Positions 48,441 to 61,185 of a stretch of DNA of 64,000 nucleotides are shown in pieces (the stretch's first letter is position 1; each line of letters starts with the position of its first letter). The position numbers and the translations under genes are program-made. The notes under the pieces are model-generated. The model had not been told where the DNA came from, searched no databases, and saw only the letters and a list, made by a program, of their open reading frames with translations. Source of the stretch: Calliopsis andreniformis (taxonomy: Eukaryota; Arthropoda; Insecta; Hymenoptera; Andrenidae); the NCBI RefSeq assembly GCF_051401765.1, contig NW_027480432.1, forward strand, positions 12,108,501-12,172,500. Reading direction: 5' to 3'.

Positions 48441-48582
48441 AATAATGAATCTCTTATAACCATACATATAAATTCCAAATTTATCCATCCATTTAATACT
48501 CATTAGTATTATCACAATTTTACCAATAAATGGATGGATGAATTTGTAATTTATACGTAGGGTACTAAGTGATTCATTATTA
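48441..48582. repeat. Foldback element, 142 bp, long near-perfect hairpin
   Basis: The left arm (48441-48495, starting AATAATGAATCTCTTATAAC and ending TTATCCATCCATTTA) is the inverse of the right arm (48529-48582). About nine of ten positions pair around a 33-base loop. It is likely a small foldback MITE; as RNA it would make a stem longer than a usual miRNA precursor. Confidence 0.85.
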
Positions 48583-48589
48583 TTATATA

Positions 48590-50640
48590 TTCATTATCTA
48601 GTAATACTTATCAGTCTGATAAAGAATGACGTACACATTATATACGTTACACCTTGTTCATGAAAATCAAGTTACTAAAAAAATGCAAAACTTAAAGAGT
48701 TAACGAGGAAAATTAAAAGGCTGTAACGTATGGTTTCCTTTCCATGATTGTTGTCGATGGGGTCCGATTTAAATACCTCTCGTGCGAATGAACAGGTAAA
48801 AAACTATAACAGAAAATAAGGGAGCAACACCGTTACAACGGTGCATCCATACACTGCACATCAATTTAGCGAAGCGGAGAAGTCAAGGACGTTCAAAGAA
48901 CATTCTATATCATGCGGACAGTTGTTTGTAGCGTGTTGTCTAGGTCATGCAAAATCAAGGACATGGAGGGGGCGGCGCGGTGGCAGGAATCCGAGAGACG
49001 TGAATAGCCGAAGAAAGGAGGAGCTCGAGGAATTAGTTTACAAATTCACAGCCACCTGCTGAAATATTAATCAGACGTATTCTTTTATGGAGACGATAAA
49101 AATACATAGATATTTCCTTCTACAGCGCGAATAAAATGATACAAAACTATTAGCACAATAGTTAAATCGATTGCTACTAGCTTATCGTGTATTAAAGAAA
49201 TGTTTTAAAGAGGAAATTATTGGTATTTATGTGTTTTTAAAAATCTATTAACAAAATCATTGCAAAAACAGTTTGCTTGCACTTATAATAATTTCATGGA
49301 ATAATAATAGACTTATACTAATAAAGTCTATAGAATAATTAGGCTTATATTACTAATTCCAATTATTATTAGTTAAAAGAACACAAATATAAAATAATCT
49401 TTATAAAAATACCGGAAATCTACTTTCAAATGATATTAGAAAAAAAAGACTTATAGATATGTATGAAACCATAATATTCGTAAAATTAGTCAATTAAAAA
49501 ATACCTATTAAAATTAAAATTTGTAGATAATTAAAAAAAAATGAGGATTAAAGGTTTAATTGAAACGTTCTTGTGAAAAGTAGCGTGTGTGCTAAAATTT
49601 TTCACTTTTGCTTTTAAAAAAATGTTTTATGTGGTTCCAAAAATAAAATTTTAGCAAGAAAAAGTTTTCATTTTTGGGACTTACGTTACTTTCCACAAGA
49701 ATGCTTCACTTATTCACATTGGACCTACACTACATTATTCATATATACGTACATTCTTGCACGAAATTTTGGAAATGTATATTCTGTTGCGTGTAATCTG
49801 ACATCCCGAATTAAATGAATTCTAATCAATTATTAGAACTGAAATTAGTATCTGACTACATCAACCAAAAGTAGGATGTATATGTATATGTAGGCTGACT
49901 TTGCTTCTATGTATCTATCCTTTTCGTTGGACCATTCTCTTTTTCTCATGCTGAATCTGCGGAAGGGGACCTGTTGCCAAGGAAAGGCTTAAAAGTAAAC
50001 AACGTTACGTCATCAGGGCCCTTGACGTCTAGCCTGGTTAGTGTGCTGACTCTCAAAGCTCATGCCTGTTCCCCTCCTATCTTAGGATCTCCAAGATCGC
50101 AGTTTATTTTCAGTGACGCACGGTTAGATGTGTGTATACCAATACGGTGGACCTATCACTTTTATATATTTGAATCTTACATTTCCTTTTCTAAGGGAAT
50201 GACATACACCTTTTATATACACATCAATTTTTATGAAAACCGATTACTCCTTATGTATTTTAATATCCTTAGTATTTTGATGGAATGTTTGACGAATTAA
50301 ATAAATATTTAAATAAAATAGATATAACGAAACCAAAATGATATACTATCCTTAGGAAAGTAAGTACTCAATATATGATATTTTACACTCTTAAATAAAA
50401 AACAAATTTTGGTAACATAGTTCATATTCTGCGCTCCTGTGTCAATGTTGCAAGTTGGCTCATAACTAAAAGAGACTACATAAAAATAAAAAAATTTTTT
50501 TAAATGATCAATAATCGTTTACGAAAACCTAGACGTGTAATTAGATTCACTTTTTCCGAATCGTATTACTACTCATCATCGTTGCACTTACAATGTCACG
50601 ATAATCAAACAAACCTCGAATTGAAAGACAAGAACCTTAT
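48590..50640. other. AT-rich DNA with two small G+C-richer patches
   Basis: Patches at 48840-49070 (GGAGGGGGCGGCGCGGTGGC) and 49960-50150 carry ORFs of 73 and 108 codons without family features. They may be untranslated exons. Confidence 0.3.
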
Positions 50641-50654
50641 GAAGGAAACAAAAG

Positions 50655-50750
50655 AGAAAGAGAGAAAAAGAGAGAGAAAGAGAGTATGAATGAATGTGTG
50701 TGTTTTTGTATTGTACTGTGTGTGCGCGTGCGTTCGTGTGGGTATATGTG
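50655..50750. repeat. Compound microsatellite, GA-rich then GT-rich
   Basis: Runs of GAGAAA and GAGA (about 50655-50685) are followed by GTGTGTG, TGTGTGCGCGTGCGTTC and TGTGGG runs. Confidence 0.9.
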
Positions 50751-50759
50751 TAAAAAGTG

Positions 50760-51050
50760 ACCAAACGAGCGGCAACGAATACGACAGGAACACAAGGCTT
50801 CTCCAGAGGGCTACCATCCACACTGGTTATTCGGCCTGCAAAATAATAATCATAGCGGTCGCGCTCTCTTGGTCGTTCGATTTGGTCGGTTGTCTCCATC
50901 CCTCTCGCGGATTTCCTTGTCGCTCGCTGCATAGCAACAAGGACCGTTTCTCTCTGTTACTCGTGCGACCTGCCGCAGGCCCGTCCACGCGAGCTTCGAG
51001 GCGACAGAGGCACACCGACAAAATAGAGAAAAGGGGCTAGACACTTCGAA
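50760..51050. promoter_or_regulatory. CpG-bearing island, candidate promoter or 5' exon
   Basis: The island is much richer in G+C and CpG than the flanks (for example GCGGTCGCGCTCTCTTGGTC and GCCCGTCCACGCGAGCTTCG). ORFs overlap on both strands (116 codons plus; 114, 64 and 72 codons minus) with no domain, so composition rather than coding explains them. Confidence 0.3.
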
Positions 51051-52261
51051 TCGAAAGAAAAAAGACAAAACGAATTGTGTTACACATATTGCGCATACTA
51101 TGTAAATACACTACTGCTCGGTGTCTAGACACTTCTTTTACACAGATCGTAATTTAAATGAGGAATAAAAGTATTTACAGTGATTTTATCTCTTTTTTTA
51201 TTACTACTACCGTTATGTGTATAGCAAAATGTTGTGTTACTGTAAAATTGTTTTTCATGTACAGGAAAAACTGTCCCGAATAAACTTGTGGAGACATTTA
51301 GGAAAAACGTATTATAGACAATTATAAAAGTTATAAACAGCTAATGGCAATTAATTCAGGCATTAGATATTAATCTAGCGTCAGTGTGGATATGTTGGCG
51401 ATACGTATATTTCATTTCATCTTATTGTTAAGTTTATGAATAAATTTGGTTTAACATGAAACAAGAAAGTTACAAAGACACATTTTTAGCTATTATAATA
51501 TTTGAAAGTTTTAAGTAACATTTATATGTTATTACACGTCTAGATACTTCTAAGTATATACATATGTACAACTATTTATATGTTCATGTGTATATTTAAA
51601 CAAGTATTCAAAATATTAAAATATTGTAACGTATTCAAGTATTCTTGAATAGATTTCAAATTTTGAAAACTTTATAAAAGTTAAGCCGTAAGAAATGCAA
51701 TAAAATGTATTCAAACTTTTTTTCTATTTCGCAATATGCAATAATAATTTAGACATTATTATTGCAAAATGTAGGTAAATCGAACTTATGTTATAGAAAA
51801 TTTTGTGTTCCATTAGAGTTCCTCTACCACCCTTCTAAATATTGCTACATACATTATTTATAGTTTTAGATTTCACAAATACAATATATAGGGACGACAG
51901 AATTTCTTCGAATGAGTCTAAAATGTTTCAACTACACCGATAAACATCAAGTCTATCGATATCGGTATCAACAGATCATTTTGATCCAACATGTAAGATG
52001 AGATTAGGAGGATTACAACAGTTTCACAATTTTTAAAATAATACTTTAATAGTTAAGTAACACAAAAATAGAGAAATAAGAGAAATAGTCGACTGAAAAG
52101 ACGCCACTGGATCGATACACATGTGACACTACATACTCGCTTATTCTTTTTGACTGCTCGGATGGCGCATTTCTACTGATTTCAGCCACTGTGTTTCACT
52201 TCACACGACCCATAAGGCACTTCGCGTATATGTAGTTAAGTGCACATTAAAGTTACATACC

Positions 52262-52300
52262 TACAGTCAGGGGAAAAAGTATTCGTACACCTTGAACTTT
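52262..52300 (+). mobile_element. Tc1-type terminus
   Basis: TACAGTCAGGGGAAAAAGTA followed by TTCGTACACCTTGAAC is a typical end of a Tc1-like element, next to TA. The opposite end was not found. Confidence 0.55.
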
Positions 52301-52547
52301 TGATTTTAATTTAATTAATAATATCCTTTCAACAACAGCAAGTGATCATGAGTGCAAAAAGTAAGGAGACAACAATATAGGAAAGAAATATGGCACTTAA
52401 CCTATACGAAGGCTAAATCTCTTCATGAAATTAGACGTATATATTATACAAATGTTATAAACAAATAGAGTAGCCTGTACAGTTATTAATCCTCATATAG
52501 TATTAAATTGACCCTTTTTTTTAGAAAAATATTAAATACTGTCAAGC

Positions 52548-52760
52548 TCCAATAACTCGAACTTCTTCCACTCAAAAACGTTTATAAATTGAAAGAAAAC
52601 TTACTTTAACTGGAATTACTTGCCATATACATATTTAGATGCATTTCTTTACCTCTGTAATTTGAATTTAAAATAGTCAGACCTCTACAAGTTGAAGTTT
52701 ACCTCTATAAATCAAATTTTTATCATTGCTGCCTCTATAACTCGAAGTTATAGCTATATG
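52548..52760. repeat. Degenerate CCTCTATAACTCGAAGTT repeats
   Basis: At least five related pieces (near 52548, 52655, 52682, 52708, 52731) share CCTCTATAA(C/G)T(C/T)GAA(G/T)TT. They are unevenly spaced. They resemble repeats of pogo-like ends, but the origin is unclear. Confidence 0.5.
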
Positions 52761-52948
52761 TCCTAATTTGTCAAAGAAATAAATGCTAGAAAATAAGACA
52801 ACACTTGCCCCGTCTCTATCTATCCTTTAACCACGTGTATATCTATGCAAGCTAATCGTTTATTATAAATAATCTAACGCATAATTCGCATTATTTCCAC
52901 GCCTTAAATTGTTACCTTTGAAAGTAAAATCACAAACTTCTTTTAATA

Positions 52949-53310
52949 ATGGTGAACAATAGCCTAATAGTATGTAACAGCATTTGTTTTGCGATTATAT
53001 TTATTATATGTATACTAAATGGGAAGAAGATCATTGATAATAACATTTTAAAACCGTTACATGAAGCAACTACAGAATTATTCGGTATAAATTACATAAT
53101 CATTTTCAAAGTTATGCTAATGATTCATTGCACTAATGTGAAAAATGAGGACACAAATGCCCAGATATATGTATTTGTATATTATTAAAAGTATTCAATT
53201 ATCACTTTAAAGACACTGAAACACATCTTACGTATTCTACAAATTGGACAATTTTGGATTGTCCAATTGTTTTAAAAGAATATATTAAAGTAATCAAAAT
53301 AGTAAAGAAA
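52949..53310 (+). pseudogene. hAT transposase remnant, middle part
   Basis: KKIIDNNILKPLHEATTEL and INYIIIFKVMLMIHC align with the intact copy's region around KDTTNILKPFYQATLDL and MTISKVIPIIHC, including the NILKP motif. After TAA at 53186-53188, other frames still resemble THLTYSTNWTILD. The sequence breaks off near 53310, before the mariner insertion. Confidence 0.75.
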
Positions 53311-53344
53311 ATAATTAATTTTATTTTTAAAACGCATCATTTAT

Positions 53345-54545
53345 TCGAAGAGTGCTGATATTTTTACTTTAGTATAAAGTAGACACATTGCGACACAGTG
53401 TGGCTCACAATATTAGACAAATGTCTCCCATAACTCTGTTGGCGCCAATCAATTTCATCAATAACCTCACTTTCATGAAGCTTCAACTTCGAGCTCAGAA
53501 ATTGTTATTGGTTTGTGAAGTAGACACGAAACCTCACAAAATCTCGAAGAAAAAAGTCGCACAGCTTCACATCCAACGATTTTAGCAACCAATTCGCCAA
53601 TATGCAATAAAAGTTACAACTCAAAAGAGTACGTTTATTAAAATATACCTTGCAGTAAACTGTTTTATAAACGTAATTTGTAAACCACCTTTTGCTGAGT
53701 TACGTCAGTTTTATCGCATGTGAGCAAATTTTGAAGTGAAGTGAAACGATCAGGACATTTCTCTTGCAACAACTCAATTCTTTCGCGTGCAACGTGATAG
53801 ATTGAGATCCACACCTTCCAATTAAGGCAACAAAAAGTCTGCTTTCATGTTGGGATAACGTATGCTATTCACTGTCAATGCATTGCATTTTTGAAGGAGT
53901 ACAGCCCAATTACTCCACTAGTCCAAAATCCGCATGGAACAGTCTCTTCAGGGATTCTTTTCACCCCAAATCCGACAGTTTTGTTTATTCAAAGTGCATC
54001 TCATTATTAAACCTAACTTTTTGTGAAAAATTGCTGTCTACTTCTTAGTTTTCCATTACACAATTGGCAAATGTATGATACTGCAGATCTTGCGTTGGTT
54101 GCAGATGCAGATCTTTCGTGAGAATTCGCTGCATGGGGCTTCTCGAAATGTTCAATTGCTGTGAACGATGGCAAATCAAGATTACTGGATTTTTCGCAAT
54201 AATTTTAGTTACTCTATATTTTTTATGACTTTCCATATTTTCAGTCGAACCAATTTGTTTAAATTTGTTGATCAACCTTTCAACTGTAGACTAATATAGA
54301 GTATTTCGTCGGCGACAAATTGCACGCAATTTGCGAACTCTTTCCGTGAAATTTTACGAAACAATTGAACTGCTCATACTTATAATGAGTTTTCAAAATA
54401 ATTGTGAGTTGGTCATTCGTGTAGCATTCCATGACGACCAATCGTAATGTGTCTACGCGAGAGCTATAAATCTTTTAGCGCCGCCAAAAAGACAAAACAA
54501 AAATGGCGCGCAATATAAATCTTGTGCTCTTGTTGAGGCACCCAT
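53345..54545 (-). mobile_element. mariner (IS630-Tc1-mariner) element nested in the decayed hAT copy
   Basis: The block between the two hAT remnants carries a mariner-like gene on the minus strand. The outer limits are estimated from where hAT similarity stops and restarts. TIRs are not clear. Confidence 0.65.
53398..54432 (-). pseudogene. mariner-like transposase, degenerate
   Basis: The minus strand starts at ATG 54430-54432 (MECYTNDQLTIILKTHYKY). It then reads an HTH region (VDQQI / INKFKQIGSTEN) and the conserved HRSQQLNISRSPMQRILTKD before several frameshifts. The end is still recognisable near 53400 as GRHLSNIVSHT. The span of about 1035 bases is the normal length of a mariner gene. 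The DD(34)D catalytic core is too degraded to trace reliably. Confidence 0.75.
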
Positions 54546-54569
54546 TACTTTAACAATGGGTGCACATAT

Positions 54570-54672
54570 AAATATAAATGACATGCAACCAGCAGATTTT
54601 GCTGAGAAAATGAGGAATGTAGAATGCAATACTGATTATAATTTTGTGTCAATAAAGTATAAGAAGATTTAA
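54570..54672 (+). pseudogene. hAT transposase remnant, end of exon-1-like part
   Basis: ADFAEKMRNVECNTDYNFVS followed by IKYKK matches the intact copy's DFDKKVQNLESTTDSDDNVA and IKYELK. A TAA follows at 54670-54672. The dimerisation exon is missing. Confidence 0.65.
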
Positions 54673-54819
54673 ATAAAAACGTATTATCTGCCGTACTCTA
54701 CTTGAATCACTTGTCTCTGTATTCCCATTAACGATATTTTAACGATATTTTAACGACATTTTTGATATATCGATATATCAAATCGAATCGAATCGGATCA
54801 AATAACATCATCCCTAGCA

Positions 54820-57380
54820 TCACCTCTACATAGACTATCAATGAATACGATTCCCCGTGTGAACAGATATATTTTGCAACAAACTTGCCTTTTTAGATGT
54901 CCCGAAGGAAAGGCAGTGAAACAGAGAAGTATAAGAATTTTCATTTACTAAAGTATCATTATTAGGCAGAGGATCTTTATGTATTTATGAGAAATTTCAA
55001 TACGCTAAGACCTACAGAACTCATATAATGTGCAAAGATGCAAAAAATATCCGAAGTTAAGTATATTTTATAGTAATTAAAGGGTAAAACGAATTTTTAC
55101 TTGGATTCCACTTCCCTAAATGTATTTACGAAAATAGGAATTTGCATAAACATCCGTAATCTAATCATTATCTCTCACTCAAGAAACATTTCAGCAATTA
55201 CTAGTTTTTGAACCTATACCTACAGTTTAATAGATTTTATTCAACATTCAATAAGTCTTTCGATTTCTAAAATTAAATATTAAACGTTACAATTATATCA
55301 AGTCGTCTTTCAAATCTTAATAGAAAAGCAAAATAACAAAGAGCTAATTATTATCTATATGCGTATTCCTCTTGGTATTATAAACCATTTCTTTGAAGCA
55401 TTTTTTTTCTTTTTTACATAATAAACACTTTATAAGGAATTTAATGTGGTAGAATTAAGATAATAACCGATGAATGATTACAAGAAAAGTGATGTTCTAA
55501 CAATAAAGGGAAAAGTGTAAGTTTGATTCGATTCACTCAATGAAATCTCTTTAGTTTTGATCTCTTAAATCTCTTTACCCTATAATCGTCGCCGTTTCTA
55601 CTGAGATGTATCAATACGATGCGTTCTAACGCAATTCGATTACTGGCTAAGTTACCGTATAGGTACCATAAGCCCAATAATTTGTTGAAACAAGAAACTA
55701 GAGATTATAAGTAACTGTTCTAATCCAAATTAAAGCGGTTGTAATATAAGAATTAAAATCTTTGTTCAAATGATCTTGGTTACGCTTGATTATTATAAAC
55801 AATTAAAATTTTGTTGATTACTATTTTTATGGAACTTATTTTTGATTACGAATAACCATTATTAATAGAGATCATTTTTTTGTCACAGATAACCATTATC
55901 GAAGACAAAAAATTTATTCAGTTACTTTTAACAATTATGAATCTTAATTAGCAGTACTAGTAATTAGTATCAGTAAGCGGTGATGATTATTCGTAACCAA
56001 GAACAATTTTTGTCATCCATAATAGTCTCCAATAACCGTCAAAATTTATAGTTATTCGCAATTAGAACATTTAAAAATCAATATTTTTTAATGATTTCAG
56101 TTTCTGAAATATCTCTAACATTTAGTGAACACTGCCTTACATTTAAATGGAAATTTGCCTTTTTATTTTTCTGGTAAAGATCGTTACGAAAAAGTTATTG
56201 TTACTTTGGGTCTCTGCAGAAGGAAGGAAGTACATATGTAAACTTAAATTGGATATGTCTGCGCTCCTTGAAAGAAGACGACATAAGTATCTCCCTGCGG
56301 TTGAGCCATCCTGTTGGTTATAGGTACATTTCCCGAAAGTACGAACGACACTAATTTAAGTAAATCTTGAAATCTAACAAAACATGAAATACGAGCTTTT
56401 ACTAAAAATTATGAAAATTCAATACCTCAGCAAACGATACGCTGATTATTTGCAATCAAAACTCAGTTTAAATTACTACCCAATGAATTTTCAAATCAAT
56501 CCAGCAATTACGCCATTAAAATAGTCATAGATAATTTTTACATTAAGAAAACTAATTGTTGTAGAAGTTCATAAAGCTGATGCAAAATCTGATATCAAAA
56601 TTTTAATTGCACATGATATTTGAATCTATTAAAATATTTCATTGAATAATTAGAGAAATATTAACGTTTGTGTAAACCAAACTAAGCATACTCAGCAAAC
56701 AAGATAACAATGAAAATTTGTTATCCAAGTAGAATAATCACAAGTTAGAGAAAACTAGTTCTTTGAAATCTATTTTACATTAATTGATAGCTTGTGCACT
56801 CCTTTTACACTTCAAGATTCATGATTTTCAATTCATAACGTTCCCTTAGGGATGTCAGTCGAACGCAAAGGGTTGAAAATGGATTAGCCAATTTTCAGAT
56901 AAACCTGCGTATACGTGAAGACGGAGTCCACAGTTATGTAAAAGGAAATACCGAGAAAAAGGAAACCCAAAGCGTGGGCAAAAACATTTTCTGAGCACAG
57001 CTGTCACTCCATTAGCAGCGAGGTTTCTCATTCCAAGCAGGGGAGGTTCTTCCTCCTCCTCTTTCATACTACCATTTTCATTTTTCCTGTTGGGTCCATA
57101 CTACATCACAAGAAACGCATGCGTCTTGAGTTGCAATTTCCATTACATGCTGAGTTTTACATAAAAAAAGGAAACACAGGATTTTCCTTGTTAACTACTT
57201 TCTCTATACATAGTTTTACGTAAAAATAATAAGTTGAAATTTACTAGAAGTTAAAGTTCCCGAATAAAAATATCCCAAATTAAAACTTCTTATCTGTTTA
57301 ATTAGTAGCATATGAATGGTAGATAATGCGTAAAGAAAGGAAAGGGGAAATGTGTACCCCGAACCATGTAAGTTATTATC
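54820..57380. other. AT-rich DNA with repeat remnants
   Basis: Besides the MITE fragment at 55076-55190, the interval 55766-56014 holds repeated TAACCATTAT(T/C) and an inverse pair around CTTGGTTACG, probably an old inverted-repeat element. A short minus ORF at 56855-57067 lies in a G+C-richer patch without family features. Confidence 0.35.
55076..55190. repeat. Fragment of the dispersed MITE family
   Basis: GGAATTTGCATAAACATCC with flanking bases aligns with 63238-63345 and with the reverse complement of 24680-24800. Confidence 0.6.
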
Positions 57381-57383
57381 TTT

Positions 57384-57730
57384 CGTTCAGTGGCACTGCC
57401 GCCGCCGCCGCTGCCGCCGTCACTGCTGTCGCCAGGGTTTCAAAAGCAAACCCATGGGGATAGGGGCAGCTGTTGTACATTCCTGGGTCCGTATCTTTTC
57501 CGCGCCCCGCCCTTTTCTCCCCTAACTACCACAGCCCTCAGTTTTTCTCATTCTCTCTTCCCAACACTGCTATCGCTTTTCCTTCTCTTCTCTTGGATCC
57601 TCTCTTGAAGACTGTCAAGAATAATCAATGGCGAGGGATCGTACAGCGGAAAGCTTTGAGAAAATCTGGACCTAGCTTGACCGTGGCTCTAACGTATCTT
57701 CAACTCTACATTCTCCAACGGATTTCCTGA
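57384..57730. promoter_or_regulatory. G+C-rich island with a GCC repeat, candidate promoter or 5' exon
   Basis: A short GCC-type trinucleotide run (57396-57425) is followed by pyrimidine-rich G+C-rich sequence (CGCGCCCCGCCCTTTTC, a GC-box on the minus strand). ORFs of 72 and 85 codons on plus are proline/serine-rich and low in complexity. The minus strand of the repeat could encode Gly/Ser or Ala runs. Confidence 0.3.
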
Positions 57731-57739
57731 TCATATCTC

Positions 57740-60480
57740 TTTTCTTTCTTTTTTCTTTTTCAACTGAATTTCGAGAAGTATACGATTCTATCAAGTATTA
57801 GTGAATAAAATATAAAAATAGATTGCAATCTAAATGTAATGAAGTGCAACAAAGATTCATCTGAAACGTTCACAGCACAAAGTGATTAATTTCACTTTTC
57901 GAACTTTGTAAAATTTTACTGCCAAAAAACTTCTTTGTTGCCTAACTTTTTACATTTAAAATAATCACAATCATTTTTGTTTTGTAGAGTTAATCGATTT
58001 GGCAAATAAGTAACTCATATGCAAATAATTCACATTATTAGAAAAAATGGTCAGAATTGAAAAATTTTAAAACTACCATTAAGAATTCGAAGTATTGTTA
58101 TTAACCAGTTGATTTATTTAACTTTAATTTTAGTTTTATTTATTTAGTCAATTTATATCAACCAACTTATTAACTGAAAAATTATTTTAGAATTCTATAA
58201 TTCTTACCTTAAAAAAGGTGGTCATGGAGGAATTCAAGGACCAAACGATAGACGCTAAGCTATCAACTAGTGTTAACAACTATTTAGTTAAGTATCAATT
58301 AATTTATGTCTCTTTTATTTAAAAAAAGAAGTCATGGAGCAACCATAAAGTAGATGGAACCCTACACTTAAGCCTTTTCGTGCGTATACTACACGTTTAA
58401 AAAGCAGCAAGCTCTTTCTAAGTCGAAAATTGACTTTACATTCAGAAAAGAGTCTTCGGGCAACAATGTTACACGATTTGTATCTATGTAACTTCGTTCA
58501 CATTCTAAGCAGATGTTACGCGGTAGATTATCATAGGGAGAATGTATTGTACGTCCCTTCCTATCTTTTCTTTCCTTCCTCTTTAAATACTCCTAACCTT
58601 TCTTGAATTTTCTATTTGCTACATCAAGCATAATATCCATAGAAGCATACAGAGAAAGAGTAGGTACATGCCTATAACTTCACGCACACTATGTTGCAAG
58701 TGAACTTTTTATTAAACATTAACTAGGTTTTTATTAGCTCAAAAATTGTCATTTGCACAAAACTAAAGAAAAAATCTAATGCTTAAAAGAAGAATAGCGG
58801 CTCGATAACTTGATGTTTATAGTGCAATTATTTATATGTAAATACATATTCGACTATACTGTAGGACTACAATAGAACTAAATAAATCTACATTGTTAAA
58901 GTCATAAGAACATTGGAAAAACATAAGGTAATGTTACTTTCGTTTGCGATTATTTGCAATGTGGTCAGTGGCGGTCGAATATACTTTTTCTTTAATTGCT
59001 ATTTTTCACTAAAAAATTAATAGCAAAGTAATTATTTTATTATTCAATGATTAATTTAGTAGTGTAGTTTTATAAGGAGTAATTTGCCATAAACTCGATC
59101 TTATATTTTAATTTTATACCTTATTGAATATTATTTCTTACAGCAGTACCATTTTTTACCTTTGCTATTGTTGTCAAGACAAACAGTCTTAATCAATAAA
59201 ATCACAAAATTAGTGTCATAAATATACACTTACTAATATTACGCCCAATTAAAAAGATATTCTCATGCCAGAAAAATTCACTAAAACCGATGAAGAGAAT
59301 GTAGCTTCTTTCAATTACTTCCAATAAAAAATTTAATGTCATTTGAAGCTGTATGCATATAATGATTATTCATGCACTAATAACAAAATATACACGAGTA
59401 TTTATTTCAAAAATAATTCAGATGATAGTAAAATACATTTATAAAAATTATAAGTTTAAAAAACACAACTTTGAAAAAAACGATAAATAACGAAAATTTT
59501 TAAATTGATATCTTTTTCCCGCTAACACGTTCAGCAATTGCGAAAAGTACTTCTTTATTATACGAACATATATGTATATATGTACGTAGAACTGTGCAAT
59601 AAATTTGTGCGCGTTATTTTGTGTCGAGTTATTCTGACAGAGCAGTTTATGCTATCTTTTCGTAGAAGGATCAAAAGAGTTTCAGCAACGTGCACGATCT
59701 CTGCTCGTTACTGAGCAAGATAAAACCCTCGGAGAGATTAGAGGGACTCAATTCGTATCTCCGCCGGAAGCAGTCGACCCTTAAGCCTTGCTGAGCCTTC
59801 CATCTGAGACAATTTCTTACTTACGATTGTCTTAGTTGCATAATCGATATACAATATTCACAGTCTTCTCTAATATGTATCCATACGTAAACGGTTGTTC
59901 ACAATTAATGTTAACGATTAATATTATTTTGGAAGATCAGTAGATATAGATCGATAGCAGAATTTGATTGCAACACCGGAAACTGACGTGAGATTTTCAC
60001 CATAAATCGATTTATTCGCATTTACGATCAAAACAATTTGGTATCGCATATATTTTGGTTCATTTGTCATGATGTCCACTGAACTTTTTAACACTATTTC
60101 TATGGGAGTTTTTATTCAGGTTATGAAGACTTTTTTAAACTATTTCCATGCAATTATGTACGTATGTTTATGATGAAAATACTACTGTACACTGTAAGAG
60201 ACATCTATAAGCACTAAACAATACAGAAGAGGGTAGGAATATGAGATAAAGTAGAAATATGAGACGACAAAGTTTTCATTTGTACAAAATATTGACATCT
60301 AGCTAAAGTTACCAGAGATCTACCTTCAAACACTCACGCAAACTATTACTATGAAGATTTTATAAAAAATTCTTACAAATTAGCAAGAAAAGAACAAGTA
60401 ACAATTCATTGAAGCATACTATCTCGATAACTATTAGTTTTTGGACTCATATACTCCTGTAGCCTTTTACTTAGTTTTTA
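57740..60480. other. AT-rich non-coding DNA
   Basis: No coding exon was recognised. Two similar pieces (AAAAAAGGTGGTCATGGAGG near 58213 and AAAAAAAGAAGTCATGGAGC near 58321) form a short direct repeat. A G+C-richer patch lies at about 59630-59810. Confidence 0.35.
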
Positions 60481-61185
60481 AGTAGGGGAGAAGGTGAAAA
60501 TATGGACTCGGGGTTGTGCATAGTATGGACCAGGCCTTTATTTCTTCAATAACTGCTAGAATATTCTCGCCTGGTCGTCAGACAGAACTGGTGTGATTTT
60601 TTGTTTTTATACGTCTAAAAAGTTTGCTAACACGAGATTAATTAATTGATTTATTGAGTGAGATTATTTCTCATATTAATTAACAAAAATAATATCTTAG
60701 TTATAGAGGCATAAGTAGTCACAAAGTTGAACTTCAAAATGCTGTATTTAGTTTTTTGGAAATATCTTTCTCATGTGCAACGTTTCCATATTATTTTGAA
60801 AGATAGTAGAAGGTGGCAATCTGGACCGAGGTAATCCATATTACAACTTCTCCTCATTACGTTTTATTCGTTCCCTTTGGTTTCAGGAATATGTTTGTCT
60901 GATCTGAGAGTGATGCTCTTATTTCTAATTTTTGTCAAAATTTAGAAAACTTTCATTAAATGTCAAACTTATACTGACTTTCTTTAATTAATAATAATAT
61001 GTTTCAACGAAAAGTTCATACAGTTATTTATATTCTATTGTTTCTTACTTTTTATTCTCACTCTCAAACATTCTTGAAATTTTTTGTCTTCTAAGTTTTT
61101 AATTTTCTTTTTGTATAAATAATCTTGAAGTGTTACATGTAATCATTACAAAAATGAAAAAAAAATTTGTCTATTTTTAATATAC

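Larger units (their letters stand above)
51889..54816 (+). mobile_element. Decayed hAT element related to the 45-kb copy, with nested insertions
   Basis: The right end reads ...AACATCATCCCTA (54816), the inverse of a TAGGGATGATGTT terminus. A similar TAGGGACGACAGAATTTC stands at 51889. Both are followed inwards by TATCGATA-type motifs. Coding remnants at 52949-53310 and 54570-54672 match successive parts of the intact transposase. No 8-bp duplication is preserved, so the left limit is tentative. Confidence 0.55.

Noticed and set aside
50588..51040. ORFs of 114 and 116 codons including His/Thr-rich runs
   Set aside because: They read through GA/GT microsatellites and a G+C-rich island, so length reflects composition.
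53388..53585. 65-codon plus-strand ORF
   Set aside because: It is antisense to the mariner transposase remnant.
57390..57730. Proline- and serine-rich ORFs
   Set aside because: Low-complexity translation of pyrimidine-rich sequence, with no splice or domain support.
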